Shown in pieces: positions 1-6,542 of a stretch of 17,083 bases of DNA. The stretch covers positions 1 through 17,083 of the forward strand of contig JAQCNN010000215.1 in NCBI GenBank assembly GCA_028275005.1, in the 5' to 3' direction. Origin of the DNA: Salinirussus sp. (GTDB lineage Archaea; Halobacteriota; Halobacteria; Halobacteriales; Haloarculaceae). Position numbers and translations under genes: made by a program. The notes beneath the pieces were generated by a model, which worked only from the letters and a program-made list of their open reading frames with translations, did not search any database and was not told where the DNA came from. The stretch's first letter is position 1. Each line of letters opens with the position of its first letter.

Positions 1-78
1 GAGTCGGGCCCCGACCCGACCGGGGGCGCCCCGGACCGGGCGGACGAGCAACGGGCCCTCCGGACGGTCGGGGAGTGA
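1..78 (+). CDS. C-terminal end of an upstream gene (partial)
   Basis: The first reading frame is open from base 1 and ends at a TGA at 76-78, giving 25 residues ending in RALRTVGE. Almost every codon in this frame ends in G or C, and the peptide is rich in Asp, Glu and Pro, as expected for a haloarchaeal C-terminus. Frames 2 and 3 are also open here, so the assignment rests on codon bias only. The piece is too short to name. The stop lies just before the 24-bp repeat array, which would then be the gene's 3' flank. Confidence 0.42.
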   Translation, partial: ESGPDPTGGAPDRADEQRALRTVGE

Positions 79-80
79 GC

Positions 81-196
81 GGCCCGTCCGGGTGGACGCA
101 CAGCGGCCCGTCCGGGTGGACGCACAGCGGCCCGTCCGGGTGGACGCACAGCGGCCCGTCCGGGTGGACGCACAGCGGCCCGTCCGGGTGGACGCA
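81..196. repeat. 24-bp tandem repeat, five copies
   Basis: Copies start at 81, 105, 129, 153 and 177. The first four are identical 24-mers and the fifth matches over its first 20 bases. Each unit holds CGTCCGGGTGGACG, which can fold as a 5-bp stem (CGTCC/GGACG) with a GGGT loop, so the array could form five successive small hairpins. The unit length is a multiple of three and all frames stay open, so the short in-frame peptides it produces are not evidence of coding. It lies between a probable gene end (78) and the histidine kinase promoter (about 233). The perfect identity suggests recent expansion by slippage or recombination. Confidence 0.95.
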
Positions 197-232
197 GCCC
201 CCGATTTTCATCCTTTGTAACTGGACACAGGC

Positions 233-240
233 TATTATAT
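233..240 (+). promoter_or_regulatory. TATA box of the histidine kinase gene
   Basis: TATTATAT is the only AT-rich block in a GC-rich region. Its centre is about 26 nt before position 263, which places transcription start only some 9 nt before the ATG at 272. This decides the kinase start: the upstream GTG at 257 would fall before the predicted transcript start. Confidence 0.6.
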
Positions 241-271
241 GCGAGGTTGACATAGCGTGGCACGACAGCGA

Positions 272-3200
272 ATGAGCGACGACCTCGACCGGATCCACGT
301 GTTGCACGTGGACGACGACCCGGACTTTGCGACGCTCACCACCAGAGTCCTCGAGAACGAGTGTGAGCGGCTGGAGGTGTTGACGGCCTCGAGTGCCGAC
401 GAGGGTCTGGACCGGCTAGAGACTGCGGCGGTCGACTGTGTCGTCTCGGACTACGACATGGCCGGCCGCAACGGGATCGAGTTTCTGGAGGCGGTCCGGG
501 AGCGGTATGAGGACCTTCCGTTCATCCTCTTCACCGGGAAGGGGAGCGAGGAGATTGCGGCCGAGGCGGTGCGGGCGGGGGCGACCGATTACCTCCAGAA
601 GAGCGCCGGAACGGACCAGTACGCGCTGCTCGCAAACCGGGTGACAAACGCCGCGGAGCGGTACGCGACCGAACGTGAACTCCAGGAGACACACCGCCGG
701 TTCAGGAAGCTCCTGGAGCGGTCGGCCGACTACGTACACGTTATCGACCCGGACGGGACCGTCGAGTACGTCTCCCCGGCCGTCGAGCGGGCGCTCGGGT
801 ACGAGCCCGAGGCGATAGTCGGGGAGAGCGCGTTCGCGTATATCCACCCGGAGGACCGGTCGACCACCGAGGCGATGATAGGGGAGGTCACCGACGAGCC
901 TGGGGCGGAGACGACCGCTGAGGTCCGGGTTCGACATGCCGACGGGGACTGGCGGTGGGTGGAGATGCACGCCCGGAACCTCCTGGACGAGCCGACGGTC
1001 GAGGGGATCGTAGCAAACGCCAGAGACATCACCGACCGCCGGGAGAGTGAGGCAACGGCCGACTGGCACCGGACGGTCATCGGGAACCTCGGCGAGGGCG
1101 TCTACGTCCTCGACGCCGACTACCGGTTCCAGTTCGTCAGCCATCGCGTCGACGAGCCGGAGCTCCTCGAGGCGGAGTGGGTCGGCGAACCGGTCTCCAT
1201 GCTCGCCGACACGGGAGTGGTCTCAGCGACGGCGGCCGAGGAGATCCGGCAGGCGGTCGACGACATCCTGGCGGGCCCGGAGCAGGAGGTCCGCCTAGAG
1301 GTCGAGCCGACCATCCCCGAGGACGCGAAGGCCGTCGAGCTACACTTCCGGCAGTTGCCGGCCCCCGACGGGGAGGACGTCGTCCTCGGGACGAGCCGGG
1401 ACGTCACCGACCGAAAGCGACGAGCCGCCCGGTTGCGGGCGCTTCACGACGTCACCCGGGAGATGGTTGTCGCGAGAGGTCACGACGCCGTCGCCGAGGC
1501 CGCGGTCGAGGCGGTCGAGGACATCCTCGGCCTCGGTCACGCCACGGTCTTTCGCTACGACGGGGACCGTGACGCGCTCGTGCCGGCGGTGGACCGAGTC
1601 GAGGGCGGCACACCCCAGGCGGAGATCCCCGCGGTCGGGCGCGGCGAGGGGGTTGCCTGGCAGGTCTACGAGACCGGGGAAACGGCCGTCCTCCCGGACG
1701 TCGCGGGGGCTCCGGAGGCGTGCAACCCCGGGTCGGCCGTCGAGAGTGAGCTGCTCGTCCCACTCGGCGAGCACGGCATACTGGCCACGGGGTCGACGAC
1801 CCGCCGGGAGTTCGACGACCAGACCGTCAGTCTCGCCGAACTCCTGGCGGCGAATCTGACAGCCGCGTGCGCACAGGCCGACCGGGCCCGCGAACTCGAG
1901 GGCTACGAGCGCCTCGTCGAGACGATGGGCGACAGCGTCTACTCCATCGACCTCGACGGGGAGTATCTCCGGGTCAACGAGACCTTCGCGGCACTGACGG
2001 GGTACGACGCCGACCGGCTACTGGCCGAGGGGCCAGAGCTCATCCTCAGCGACCGGGGGATGGCGCAGTTCGAGGCCGCTGTCCGGCGACTCCTCGAGGG
2101 GGAGCGGGGTATCGAGACCGTCGAGACGACCCTCCACACCGCCGACGGTGACGCCGTCCCCGTCGAGACGAACCTCACGTGCATGCCCGACGAGAGCGGT
2201 GGCTACCGAGGGACAGTGGGCGTCATCCGGGATACGAGCGAGCGCCGAGAGCGCGAGCAGGAACTCGAGCGCTACGAGACGATCGTCCGTGCCTTTCCCG
2301 ACGAGGTGTACACGCTCGACGCCGACGGCTACCTGACGTCCGTCATACCGCCCGCGGGGTCGGAGATGACGACGACGGGGTACGACCCCGAGGAGTTGGT
2401 CGGCGAGCACGTCTCGGTGGTCATGCCCGAGGAGGACATCGAGCAGGGCGAGGAGCTGATCCAGGAGTTGCTGTCCTCGGCGGACAAACAGACCACCTCG
2501 TTTGCGATGCAGACGGTCCGGAGGGACGGCGAACGAGTCCCCCACGAGAACCACATCGCACTCCTCCCGACGGTAGACGGGGAGTTCAGCGGGACTGTCG
2601 GTGTGCTCCGGAATATCGCCGACCGCAAGCAACGCGAGCGGGAACTCCGGCGACAGAACGACCGGCTCCAGAAGTTTGCGAGCTTTGTCTCACACGACCT
2701 CCGGAACCCGCTGAACGTCGCGAGCACGCGCCTCGAGCTGGCACAGCGGGAGTGCAACAGCCCACATCTCGACGATATCGGCGCGGCCCACGAGCGGATG
2801 AGCCGGCTGATCGACGCCGTCCTCACACTGGCACGCGAGGGTGAGCAACCGGAAGCGGTCGAGGAGCTGTCCCTCGAGAGCCTCGCCGAGCAGTGCTGGG
2901 CACACGTCGACACCGGAGAGGCGACACTGGCCATCGACACCGACCGAACCGTGCACGCCGAGGAGGCCAGGGTCCAGCAGCTACTCGAGAATCTGGTGCG
3001 CAACGCCGTCGAGCACGGCTCGCACGCCCGCCGGGACCCCGTAGAACACGGCTCCGTGGGTGGTCGGCGGCAGACGGGGGGCGCGGTAGACCACGGTGAG
3101 GAGCCGGTGAGCGTCCGCGTCGGCGACCTTCCGGACGGCTTCTACGTCGAGGACGACGGGCCCGGGATCCCGCCGGAGGAGCGGGGGGAGGTCTTCGAGG

Positions 3201-3340
3201 CCGGCTACTCCACCGCCGAGGAGGGGACCGGGCTCGGGCTGAATATCGTCGAGGAGATCGCCGAGGCCCACGGCTGGGCGGTCGACGTCACCGAGGGGAG
3301 TGAGGGTGGCGCTCGGTTCGAGTTCACCGACGTCTCGTAG
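272..3340 (+). CDS. Hybrid sensor histidine kinase, REC-PAS-PAS-GAF-PAS-PAS-HisKA-HATPase
   Basis: A 1022-residue cytosolic signalling kinase with no membrane segment. An N-terminal receiver domain (about 5-120) carries the acidic cluster VDDD, the likely phospho-acceptor Asp60 in VVSDYD, Thr88 and Lys110. PAS domains follow at about 145-255 and 265-385 (the second divergent), then GAF at 388-540, and PAS at 545-660 and 667-785, each PAS ending in the usual (R)D(I/V/T)(T/S/A)(D/E)R linker. The HisKA box FVSHDLRNPLN puts the phosphorylated His at 808. The ATPase has the N-box ENLVRNAVEHG, DDGPGIP and GTGLGLNIVEEI. An insertion after the N-box contains repeated VEHG motifs. With REC first and HK last, the receiver probably tunes autophosphorylation or takes part in a phosphorelay. 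The signal and output partner are unknown. The ATG at 272 is preferred over GTG 257 because of the promoter position. Confidence 0.95.
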   Translation: MSDDLDRIHVLHVDDDPDFATLTTRVLENECERLEVLTASSADEGLDRLETAAVDCVVSDYDMAGRNGIEFLEAVRERYEDLPFILFTGKGSEEIAAEAVRAGATDYLQKSAGTDQYALLANRVTNAAERYATERELQETHRRFRKLLERSADYVHVIDPDGTVEYVSPAVERALGYEPEAIVGESAFAYIHPEDRSTTEAMIGEVTDEPGAETTAEVRVRHADGDWRWVEMHARNLLDEPTVEGIVANARDITDRRESEATADWHRTVIGNLGEGVYVLDADYRFQFVSHRVDEPELLEAEWVGEPVSMLADTGVVSATAAEEIRQAVDDILAGPEQEVRLEVEPTIPEDAKAVELHFRQLPAPDGEDVVLGTSRDVTDRKRRAARLRALHDVTREMVVARGHDAVAEAAVEAVEDILGLGHATVFRYDGDRDALVPAVDRVEGGTPQAEIPAVGRGEGVAWQVYETGETAVLPDVAGAPEACNPGSAVESELLVPLGEHGILATGSTTRREFDDQTVSLAELLAANLTAACAQADRARELEGYERLVETMGDSVYSIDLDGEYLRVNETFAALTGYDADRLLAEGPELILSDRGMAQFEAAVRRLLEGERGIETVETTLHTADGDAVPVETNLTCMPDESGGYRGTVGVIRDTSERREREQELERYETIVRAFPDEVYTLDADGYLTSVIPPAGSEMTTTGYDPEELVGEHVSVVMPEEDIEQGEELIQELLSSADKQTTSFAMQTVRRDGERVPHENHIALLPTVDGEFSGTVGVLRNIADRKQRERELRRQNDRLQKFASFVSHDLRNPLNVASTRLELAQRECNSPHLDDIGAAHERMSRLIDAVLTLAREGEQPEAVEELSLESLAEQCWAHVDTGEATLAIDTDRTVHAEEARVQQLLENLVRNAVEHGSHARRDPVEHGSVGGRRQTGGAVDHGEEPVSVRVGDLPDGFYVEDDGPGIPPEERGEVFEAGYSTAEEGTGLGLNIVEEIAEAHGWAVDVTEGSEGGARFEFTDVS

Positions 3341-3369
3341 CGGCCGGTCAGGCCCCTCGCGCGGCCCGG

Positions 3370-3843
3370 TCAGAGGGCCTCGAGTGCCTCCCCGATTTCC
3401 TCGCGCGGCAGTGGGCTGGTCCAGTCGTCGGCGACGTGGGCGTACTGGACCGTCCGGTCGGCGTCGAGGACGAACACCGACCGCCGGGGTGTCGTGACGT
3501 TGGCCATGTGGTGTCGGTCGGTCAACAGCCCCAGGGTCTCAGAGACCCCGCCACCGACGTCCGCGAACAGCCGGAACGGGGCGTCGAGCCGGCGGAGAAA
3601 CGCGTTCTGTGCGTACGGGCCGTCACGGCTGATGCCTAAGAGCGGAACGGCCTCGGACCCCCAACCGTAGCCCTCGAAGCGCTTGTACCAGTTCTCGGCG
3701 ATGGCGCTGAAGACAAAGCCCGTCGAGACCAACAGCCCGCCGTCGGCACCCAGTGTCTCCGACAGCGCCCGTGAGCGGAACGTCTCCCCGTCACAGCAGA
3801 CCGCCTCGAAGTCGGGAACGACCGCTCCCTGTGTCGGTGGCAT
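3370..3843 (-). CDS. Peroxiredoxin-fold (AhpC/TSA-like) protein lacking the peroxidatic Cys
   Basis: A 157-residue thioredoxin-fold protein of the AhpC/TSA/Bcp type. The N-terminal GAVVPDFEAV and the stretch ISRDGPYAQNAFLRRL...PFRLFADVGG match the family's PDF start and its SxDSxxxHxxF...PFPLLSD region. Where family members carry PxxxTxxC, this protein reads STGFVFSAIAENW (40-52), with no Cys. Its only cysteines are the adjacent pair 16-17 near the N-terminus. Peroxidase activity by the normal mechanism is therefore unlikely; a redox-sensing, scaffolding or unrelated role is possible. The start at 3843 is chosen because a TATA-like box lies about 25 nt upstream; an in-frame ATG at 3867 lies inside that box. 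The gene is divergent from the glutaredoxin gene and convergent with the histidine kinase gene, 29 bp away. Confidence 0.85.
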   Translation of the reverse strand: MPPTQGAVVPDFEAVCCDGETFRSRALSETLGADGGLLVSTGFVFSAIAENWYKRFEGYGWGSEAVPLLGISRDGPYAQNAFLRRLDAPFRLFADVGGGVSETLGLLTDRHHMANVTTPRRSVFVLDADRTVQYAHVADDWTSPLPREEIGEALEAL

Positions 3844-3865
3844 ACCCTCGCCTCTCACCGGCGAC

Positions 3866-3871
3866 ATAAAG
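3866..3871 (-). promoter_or_regulatory. TATA box of the peroxiredoxin-like gene
   Basis: On the minus strand this reads CTTTAT, centred about 25 nt before the ATG at 3843. That fits a leaderless transcript and rules against the ATG at 3867, which overlaps the box. Confidence 0.55.
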
Positions 3872-3915
3872 TACTGTGGCACCCGGTCTAACTCTCGGCG
3901 CCGACTCCCAGCACG

Positions 3916-3921
3916 CTTTAG
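3916..3921 (+). promoter_or_regulatory. TATA box of the glutaredoxin gene
   Basis: CTTTAG is centred about 27 nt before the ATG at 3946, consistent with leaderless transcription from that ATG and not from the GTG at 3940. It shares the roughly 100-bp divergent spacer with the peroxiredoxin-like promoter, so the two genes could be controlled together. Confidence 0.5.
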
Positions 3922-3945
3922 ACAGGGCAGGCCGTACCTGTGAAC

Positions 3946-4185
3946 ATGACAGCCACACTGTACCGGCTCGAAGGCTGCCCGTACTGCGAGAAGGTCGTCG
4001 ACGAACTCGACGAGCTGGGTGTCGACTATGAAAGCGTCTGGGTCGAAGGGCTCCACTCCAAGCGAGACGAGGTCAAGCGGGTCTCCGGCCAGCGCCAGGT
4101 CCCGGTGCTCGTCGACGAGCAACGCGGGCTCACCATGGCAGAGTCCGACCGTATCCTCGAGGCACTCGCGGAGAGTTACGCCTGA
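3946..4185 (+). CDS. Glutaredoxin-like protein (CPYC)
   Basis: A 79-residue protein with the classical glutaredoxin layout: beta strand TLYRL, active site CPYC at 11-14 followed by a helix, then the cis-Pro segment QVPVLVD and a final helix. The length is normal for a single-domain glutaredoxin or a GST N-terminal thioredoxin fold. It should act in the cytosol as a thiol-disulfide oxidoreductase. Haloarchaea generally use gamma-glutamylcysteine in place of glutathione, so the physiological reductant is probably not glutathione (family knowledge, not visible here). It lies head-to-head with the Cys-less peroxiredoxin-like gene and tail-to-tail with the cupin gene. Confidence 0.9.
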   Translation: MTATLYRLEGCPYCEKVVDELDELGVDYESVWVEGLHSKRDEVKRVSGQRQVPVLVDEQRGLTMAESDRILEALAESYA

Positions 4186-4240
4186 CGCGCGGGATGTGTG
4201 CCTGACAGGCCGGCAGGAGAGCGACCAGGGCGGCTGCCCG

Positions 4241-4636
4241 CTACAGCTCGTGTGGGTCCATCCCCGGGTCCTCGACGGGCGGGGCGCCGATGGCGAGGAC
4301 GGCCCCGCGGTCGTCGCCGAGGTAGCGGTGGCCGTGGCCGGTCTCCGGGCCGGCGGCCCAGAAGGCACCCGGCCCGACCTCCCGGGTCTCCGTCTCGCCG
4401 GAGCGACCGAGCTTCAGCGAGAACCGCCCCTCCAGCACGTAGTACAACTCCTCCTGCTCGGCGTGTGCGTGGTAACCGATCCCCTCGCCGGGTTCGAAGT
4501 ACCAGATAGCGACGTTCATCTCCGCCAGGCCGAGCAGGTCACCGACCGGCCGGATGTCGAGGTCCGGCGGGATCTCCTCCACAGTTGAGAGGTCGGTGAT
4601 ATCGACGTCCTCCGTGTCGACTGTTTCGTACTCCAT
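4241..4636 (-). CDS. Single-domain cupin protein
   Basis: A 131-residue conserved-barrel (cupin) protein. Motif 1 is seen as GIGYHAHAEQEELYYVLEGR, giving candidate metal ligands His56, His58 and Glu62 or Glu63. Motif 2 is GPGAFWAAGPETGHGHRY with His101 or His103. A complete ligand set suggests a metal-dependent enzyme or small-molecule binder, but no substrate can be deduced. The N-terminal 40 residues are acidic and precede the barrel. The start at 4636 is supported by a T-rich box 28 nt upstream; an in-frame start at 4663 would lie in that box. It is divergent from the NAD kinase fusion gene. Confidence 0.88.
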   Translation of the reverse strand: MEYETVDTEDVDITDLSTVEEIPPDLDIRPVGDLLGLAEMNVAIWYFEPGEGIGYHAHAEQEELYYVLEGRFSLKLGRSGETETREVGPGAFWAAGPETGHGHRYLGDDRGAVLAIGAPPVEDPGMDPHEL

Positions 4637-4661
4637 GCGCCCGGGTTCGGCGCTCCGGCTC

Positions 4662-4667
4662 AAAAAA
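4662..4667 (-). promoter_or_regulatory. T-rich TATA-like box of the cupin gene
   Basis: The minus strand reads GTTTTTTGA here, centred about 28 nt before the ATG at 4636. The spacing matches the other leaderless promoters of this window. Confidence 0.45.
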
Positions 4668-4731
4668 CCGCGTGTTGGTCGGCCCGTCGAGCCGCGAGGA
4701 GCCCCCTGGAGTAGGATGGAAAATCATGTGG

Positions 4732-4738
4732 TTATTTT
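4732..4738 (+). promoter_or_regulatory. TATA box of the NAD kinase-phosphatase gene
   Basis: TTATTTT in an AT-rich island is centred about 28 nt before the ATG at 4763, indicating leaderless transcription and supporting that start. Confidence 0.55.
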
Positions 4739-4762
4739 GCCCTCGGCGCCTCACCTCCCTGT

Positions 4763-6451
4763 ATGAGAGGACGACGACTGGCGACGACCGAGCATATCAT
4801 CGCAATAGTGAGTCCGGGAAGCGAGGACACAGTCGACCGACTGGAGCAGTGGACGGCCGAAAACGGCATCGAGGTTTCGACCGTCGACGTCGGCGACGAA
4901 ATCGAAACCGAGTTCGACCGGGACGCCGAGACGTTGGGGATGACCGTCGGTGGGGACGGAACCTTCCTCGAGGGGATCAAGCAGTTCGCCCCCAGAGGGA
5001 TCCCACTTCTGGGTATCAACACCGGAACGCTTGCCTTCCTCGTCAGGGTCGACTCCGAGGACATCGAGGAGGCGCTCACCGAAACCATCCAGGGGCGGTC
5101 GGATATCGCCCGCCGTCAGCAGTTGCACGTCTCCGGGCCGGACCTGGACGCGACGGGGATCAACGACGTGATGGTCCAGCACCCGATGCCGGAGGACGTC
5201 TTCGAGCGGAAGATCACGAAACTCGACGCCTTTGCCGACGGGGAGTACGTCGGCGAGTACGACGGGACTGGGCTGGCAGTCGCGACCCCGACGGGGTCGA
5301 CCGGCGTCTCGCTGTCCTCCGGCGGGCCCGTCCAGAACCCGGAGAACAACTCCTCGCTACAGATTGTCCCCCTGCAGACCCACAAGATGGGTGTACGGCC
5401 GCTCATCATCAGCAACGACACGAAAGTCGACGTCGTGGCAAAGGAGGCCGCGGACGTACTCGTCGACGGTGGCCGCCACTACATCCCCCTCGAGGAGGGC
5501 GAGTCGGTCCGGATCACAGGCGCCGAGACGTCGGCAAACATCGTCCGGACGAGCTACGACGACGACTTCTACACCGCAATTAGCGAGCTACTGGGGTGGG
5601 GTGCCCGGGGCTCGGCCGGCAAGGAGCTTCCGGACCACATCCAGAGCACCGGCATCGGCGAGGAGACCGAACTCGAACACGCACTGCGGGTCGCGAGCGA
5701 GGCCGTCAAGAGCGTCCAGGAGCCGCTCAAGGAGCTCCACGGCCGTGTCGAGTCGGTGACCGTCAAGACGGACAAGTCCGATATCGTCACCGAGGCGGAC
5801 TACCTGTCCGAGAACATCATCACGACGGCGCTGGAAAACGAGTTCCCCGCCCACGGCATCCGTTCGGAGGAGGACACCTACGTCGAGGGCGGCAGCGCCT
5901 ACACCTGGCTACTCGACCCGCTCGACGGGACAGGCAACTACGCCAACGGGAACCCCAACTACTCCGTCTCGATCGGGCTGTTGGAGGACGGCGAACCCGT
6001 CCTCGGTGTCGTCTACGCCCCGGAGACCGACGAGCTCTGGACGGCGATCAAGGGGGAGCAGGCGATGCGCAACGGCCAGCCGATCGGGGTCACCAGCCGG
6101 GACGACCTCGCCGAGAGTATGTTCATGTCCGGCTACGACCCCGACGGGACCTTCCTGACCCACTTCTATCAGGACGCCCGCGGCGTCCGCCGACTCGGCT
6201 CGGCCGCGCTGCATCTCTGTTATCTGGCCAGCGGGAGCGCCGACGCTGTCTGGGAGTTCGACACCTACCCCTGGGACGTCGCGGCGGGGATGGTCATCGC
6301 CGAGGCCGCCGGCGCGACGATCACCGACACCCGTGGGAACCGCTTCGAGTTGCCCGGCGAGGAGGAGCGCTCGCCGATGATCGGGACCAACGGCACCATC
6401 CACGACGATGTCGTCCAGAAGCTCAACGACAACAGCCGGCTGTCGGAGTGA
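4763..6451 (+). CDS. NAD kinase fused to an inositol-monophosphatase-family phosphatase
   Basis: A 562-residue two-domain cytosolic enzyme. Residues 10-280 form an NAD kinase: GGDGT at 63-67, INTGTLAFL at 85-93, and TPTGST...GGPV at 176-190. Residues 300-555 form a FIG-superfamily phosphatase: KTDKSDIVTEAD at 336-346, the EE pair at 369-370, WLLDPLDGTGN at 382-392 and WDVAAG at 504-509, so all metal and phosphate ligands are present. In the archaeal fusion MJ0917 the IMPase-type half dephosphorylates NADP, so this protein probably both makes and removes NADP(H). An inositol or fructose-1,6-bisphosphate phosphatase role for the C-terminal half is an alternative. The gene stands alone, with its own promoter. 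Confidence 0.93.
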   Translation: MRGRRLATTEHIIAIVSPGSEDTVDRLEQWTAENGIEVSTVDVGDEIETEFDRDAETLGMTVGGDGTFLEGIKQFAPRGIPLLGINTGTLAFLVRVDSEDIEEALTETIQGRSDIARRQQLHVSGPDLDATGINDVMVQHPMPEDVFERKITKLDAFADGEYVGEYDGTGLAVATPTGSTGVSLSSGGPVQNPENNSSLQIVPLQTHKMGVRPLIISNDTKVDVVAKEAADVLVDGGRHYIPLEEGESVRITGAETSANIVRTSYDDDFYTAISELLGWGARGSAGKELPDHIQSTGIGEETELEHALRVASEAVKSVQEPLKELHGRVESVTVKTDKSDIVTEADYLSENIITTALENEFPAHGIRSEEDTYVEGGSAYTWLLDPLDGTGNYANGNPNYSVSIGLLEDGEPVLGVVYAPETDELWTAIKGEQAMRNGQPIGVTSRDDLAESMFMSGYDPDGTFLTHFYQDARGVRRLGSAALHLCYLASGSADAVWEFDTYPWDVAAGMVIAEAAGATITDTRGNRFELPGEEERSPMIGTNGTIHDDVVQKLNDNSRLSE

Positions 6452-6512
6452 CCGGCCGGCACCACCGTAGCGGGGTCCCCGGCGTTCGGCGTGGCTGACG
6501 GTACCGGACAGC

Positions 6513-6518
6513 TTTTAT
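6513..6518 (+). promoter_or_regulatory. TATA box of the GT39-type gene
   Basis: TTTTAT is centred about 27 nt before the ATG at 6543, arguing for a leaderless start there instead of at the upstream in-frame TTG at 6522. Confidence 0.55.
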
Positions 6519-6542
6519 CCGTTGTTCCCACAGAGCCCTGTG

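Noticed and set aside
75..275. Repeat-encoded protein GPSGWTHS x5 as a real gene.
   Set aside because: All frames are open in a 24-bp repeat, the tail crosses the kinase promoter, and the composition is unlike neighbouring proteins. Kept only as a low-interest observation.
3844..4368. Extension of the peroxiredoxin-like frame upstream to a start near 4368, giving a 332-residue protein.
   Set aside because: The added part is antisense to the glutaredoxin and cupin-side region, lacks family similarity, and the TATA box places the start at 3843.
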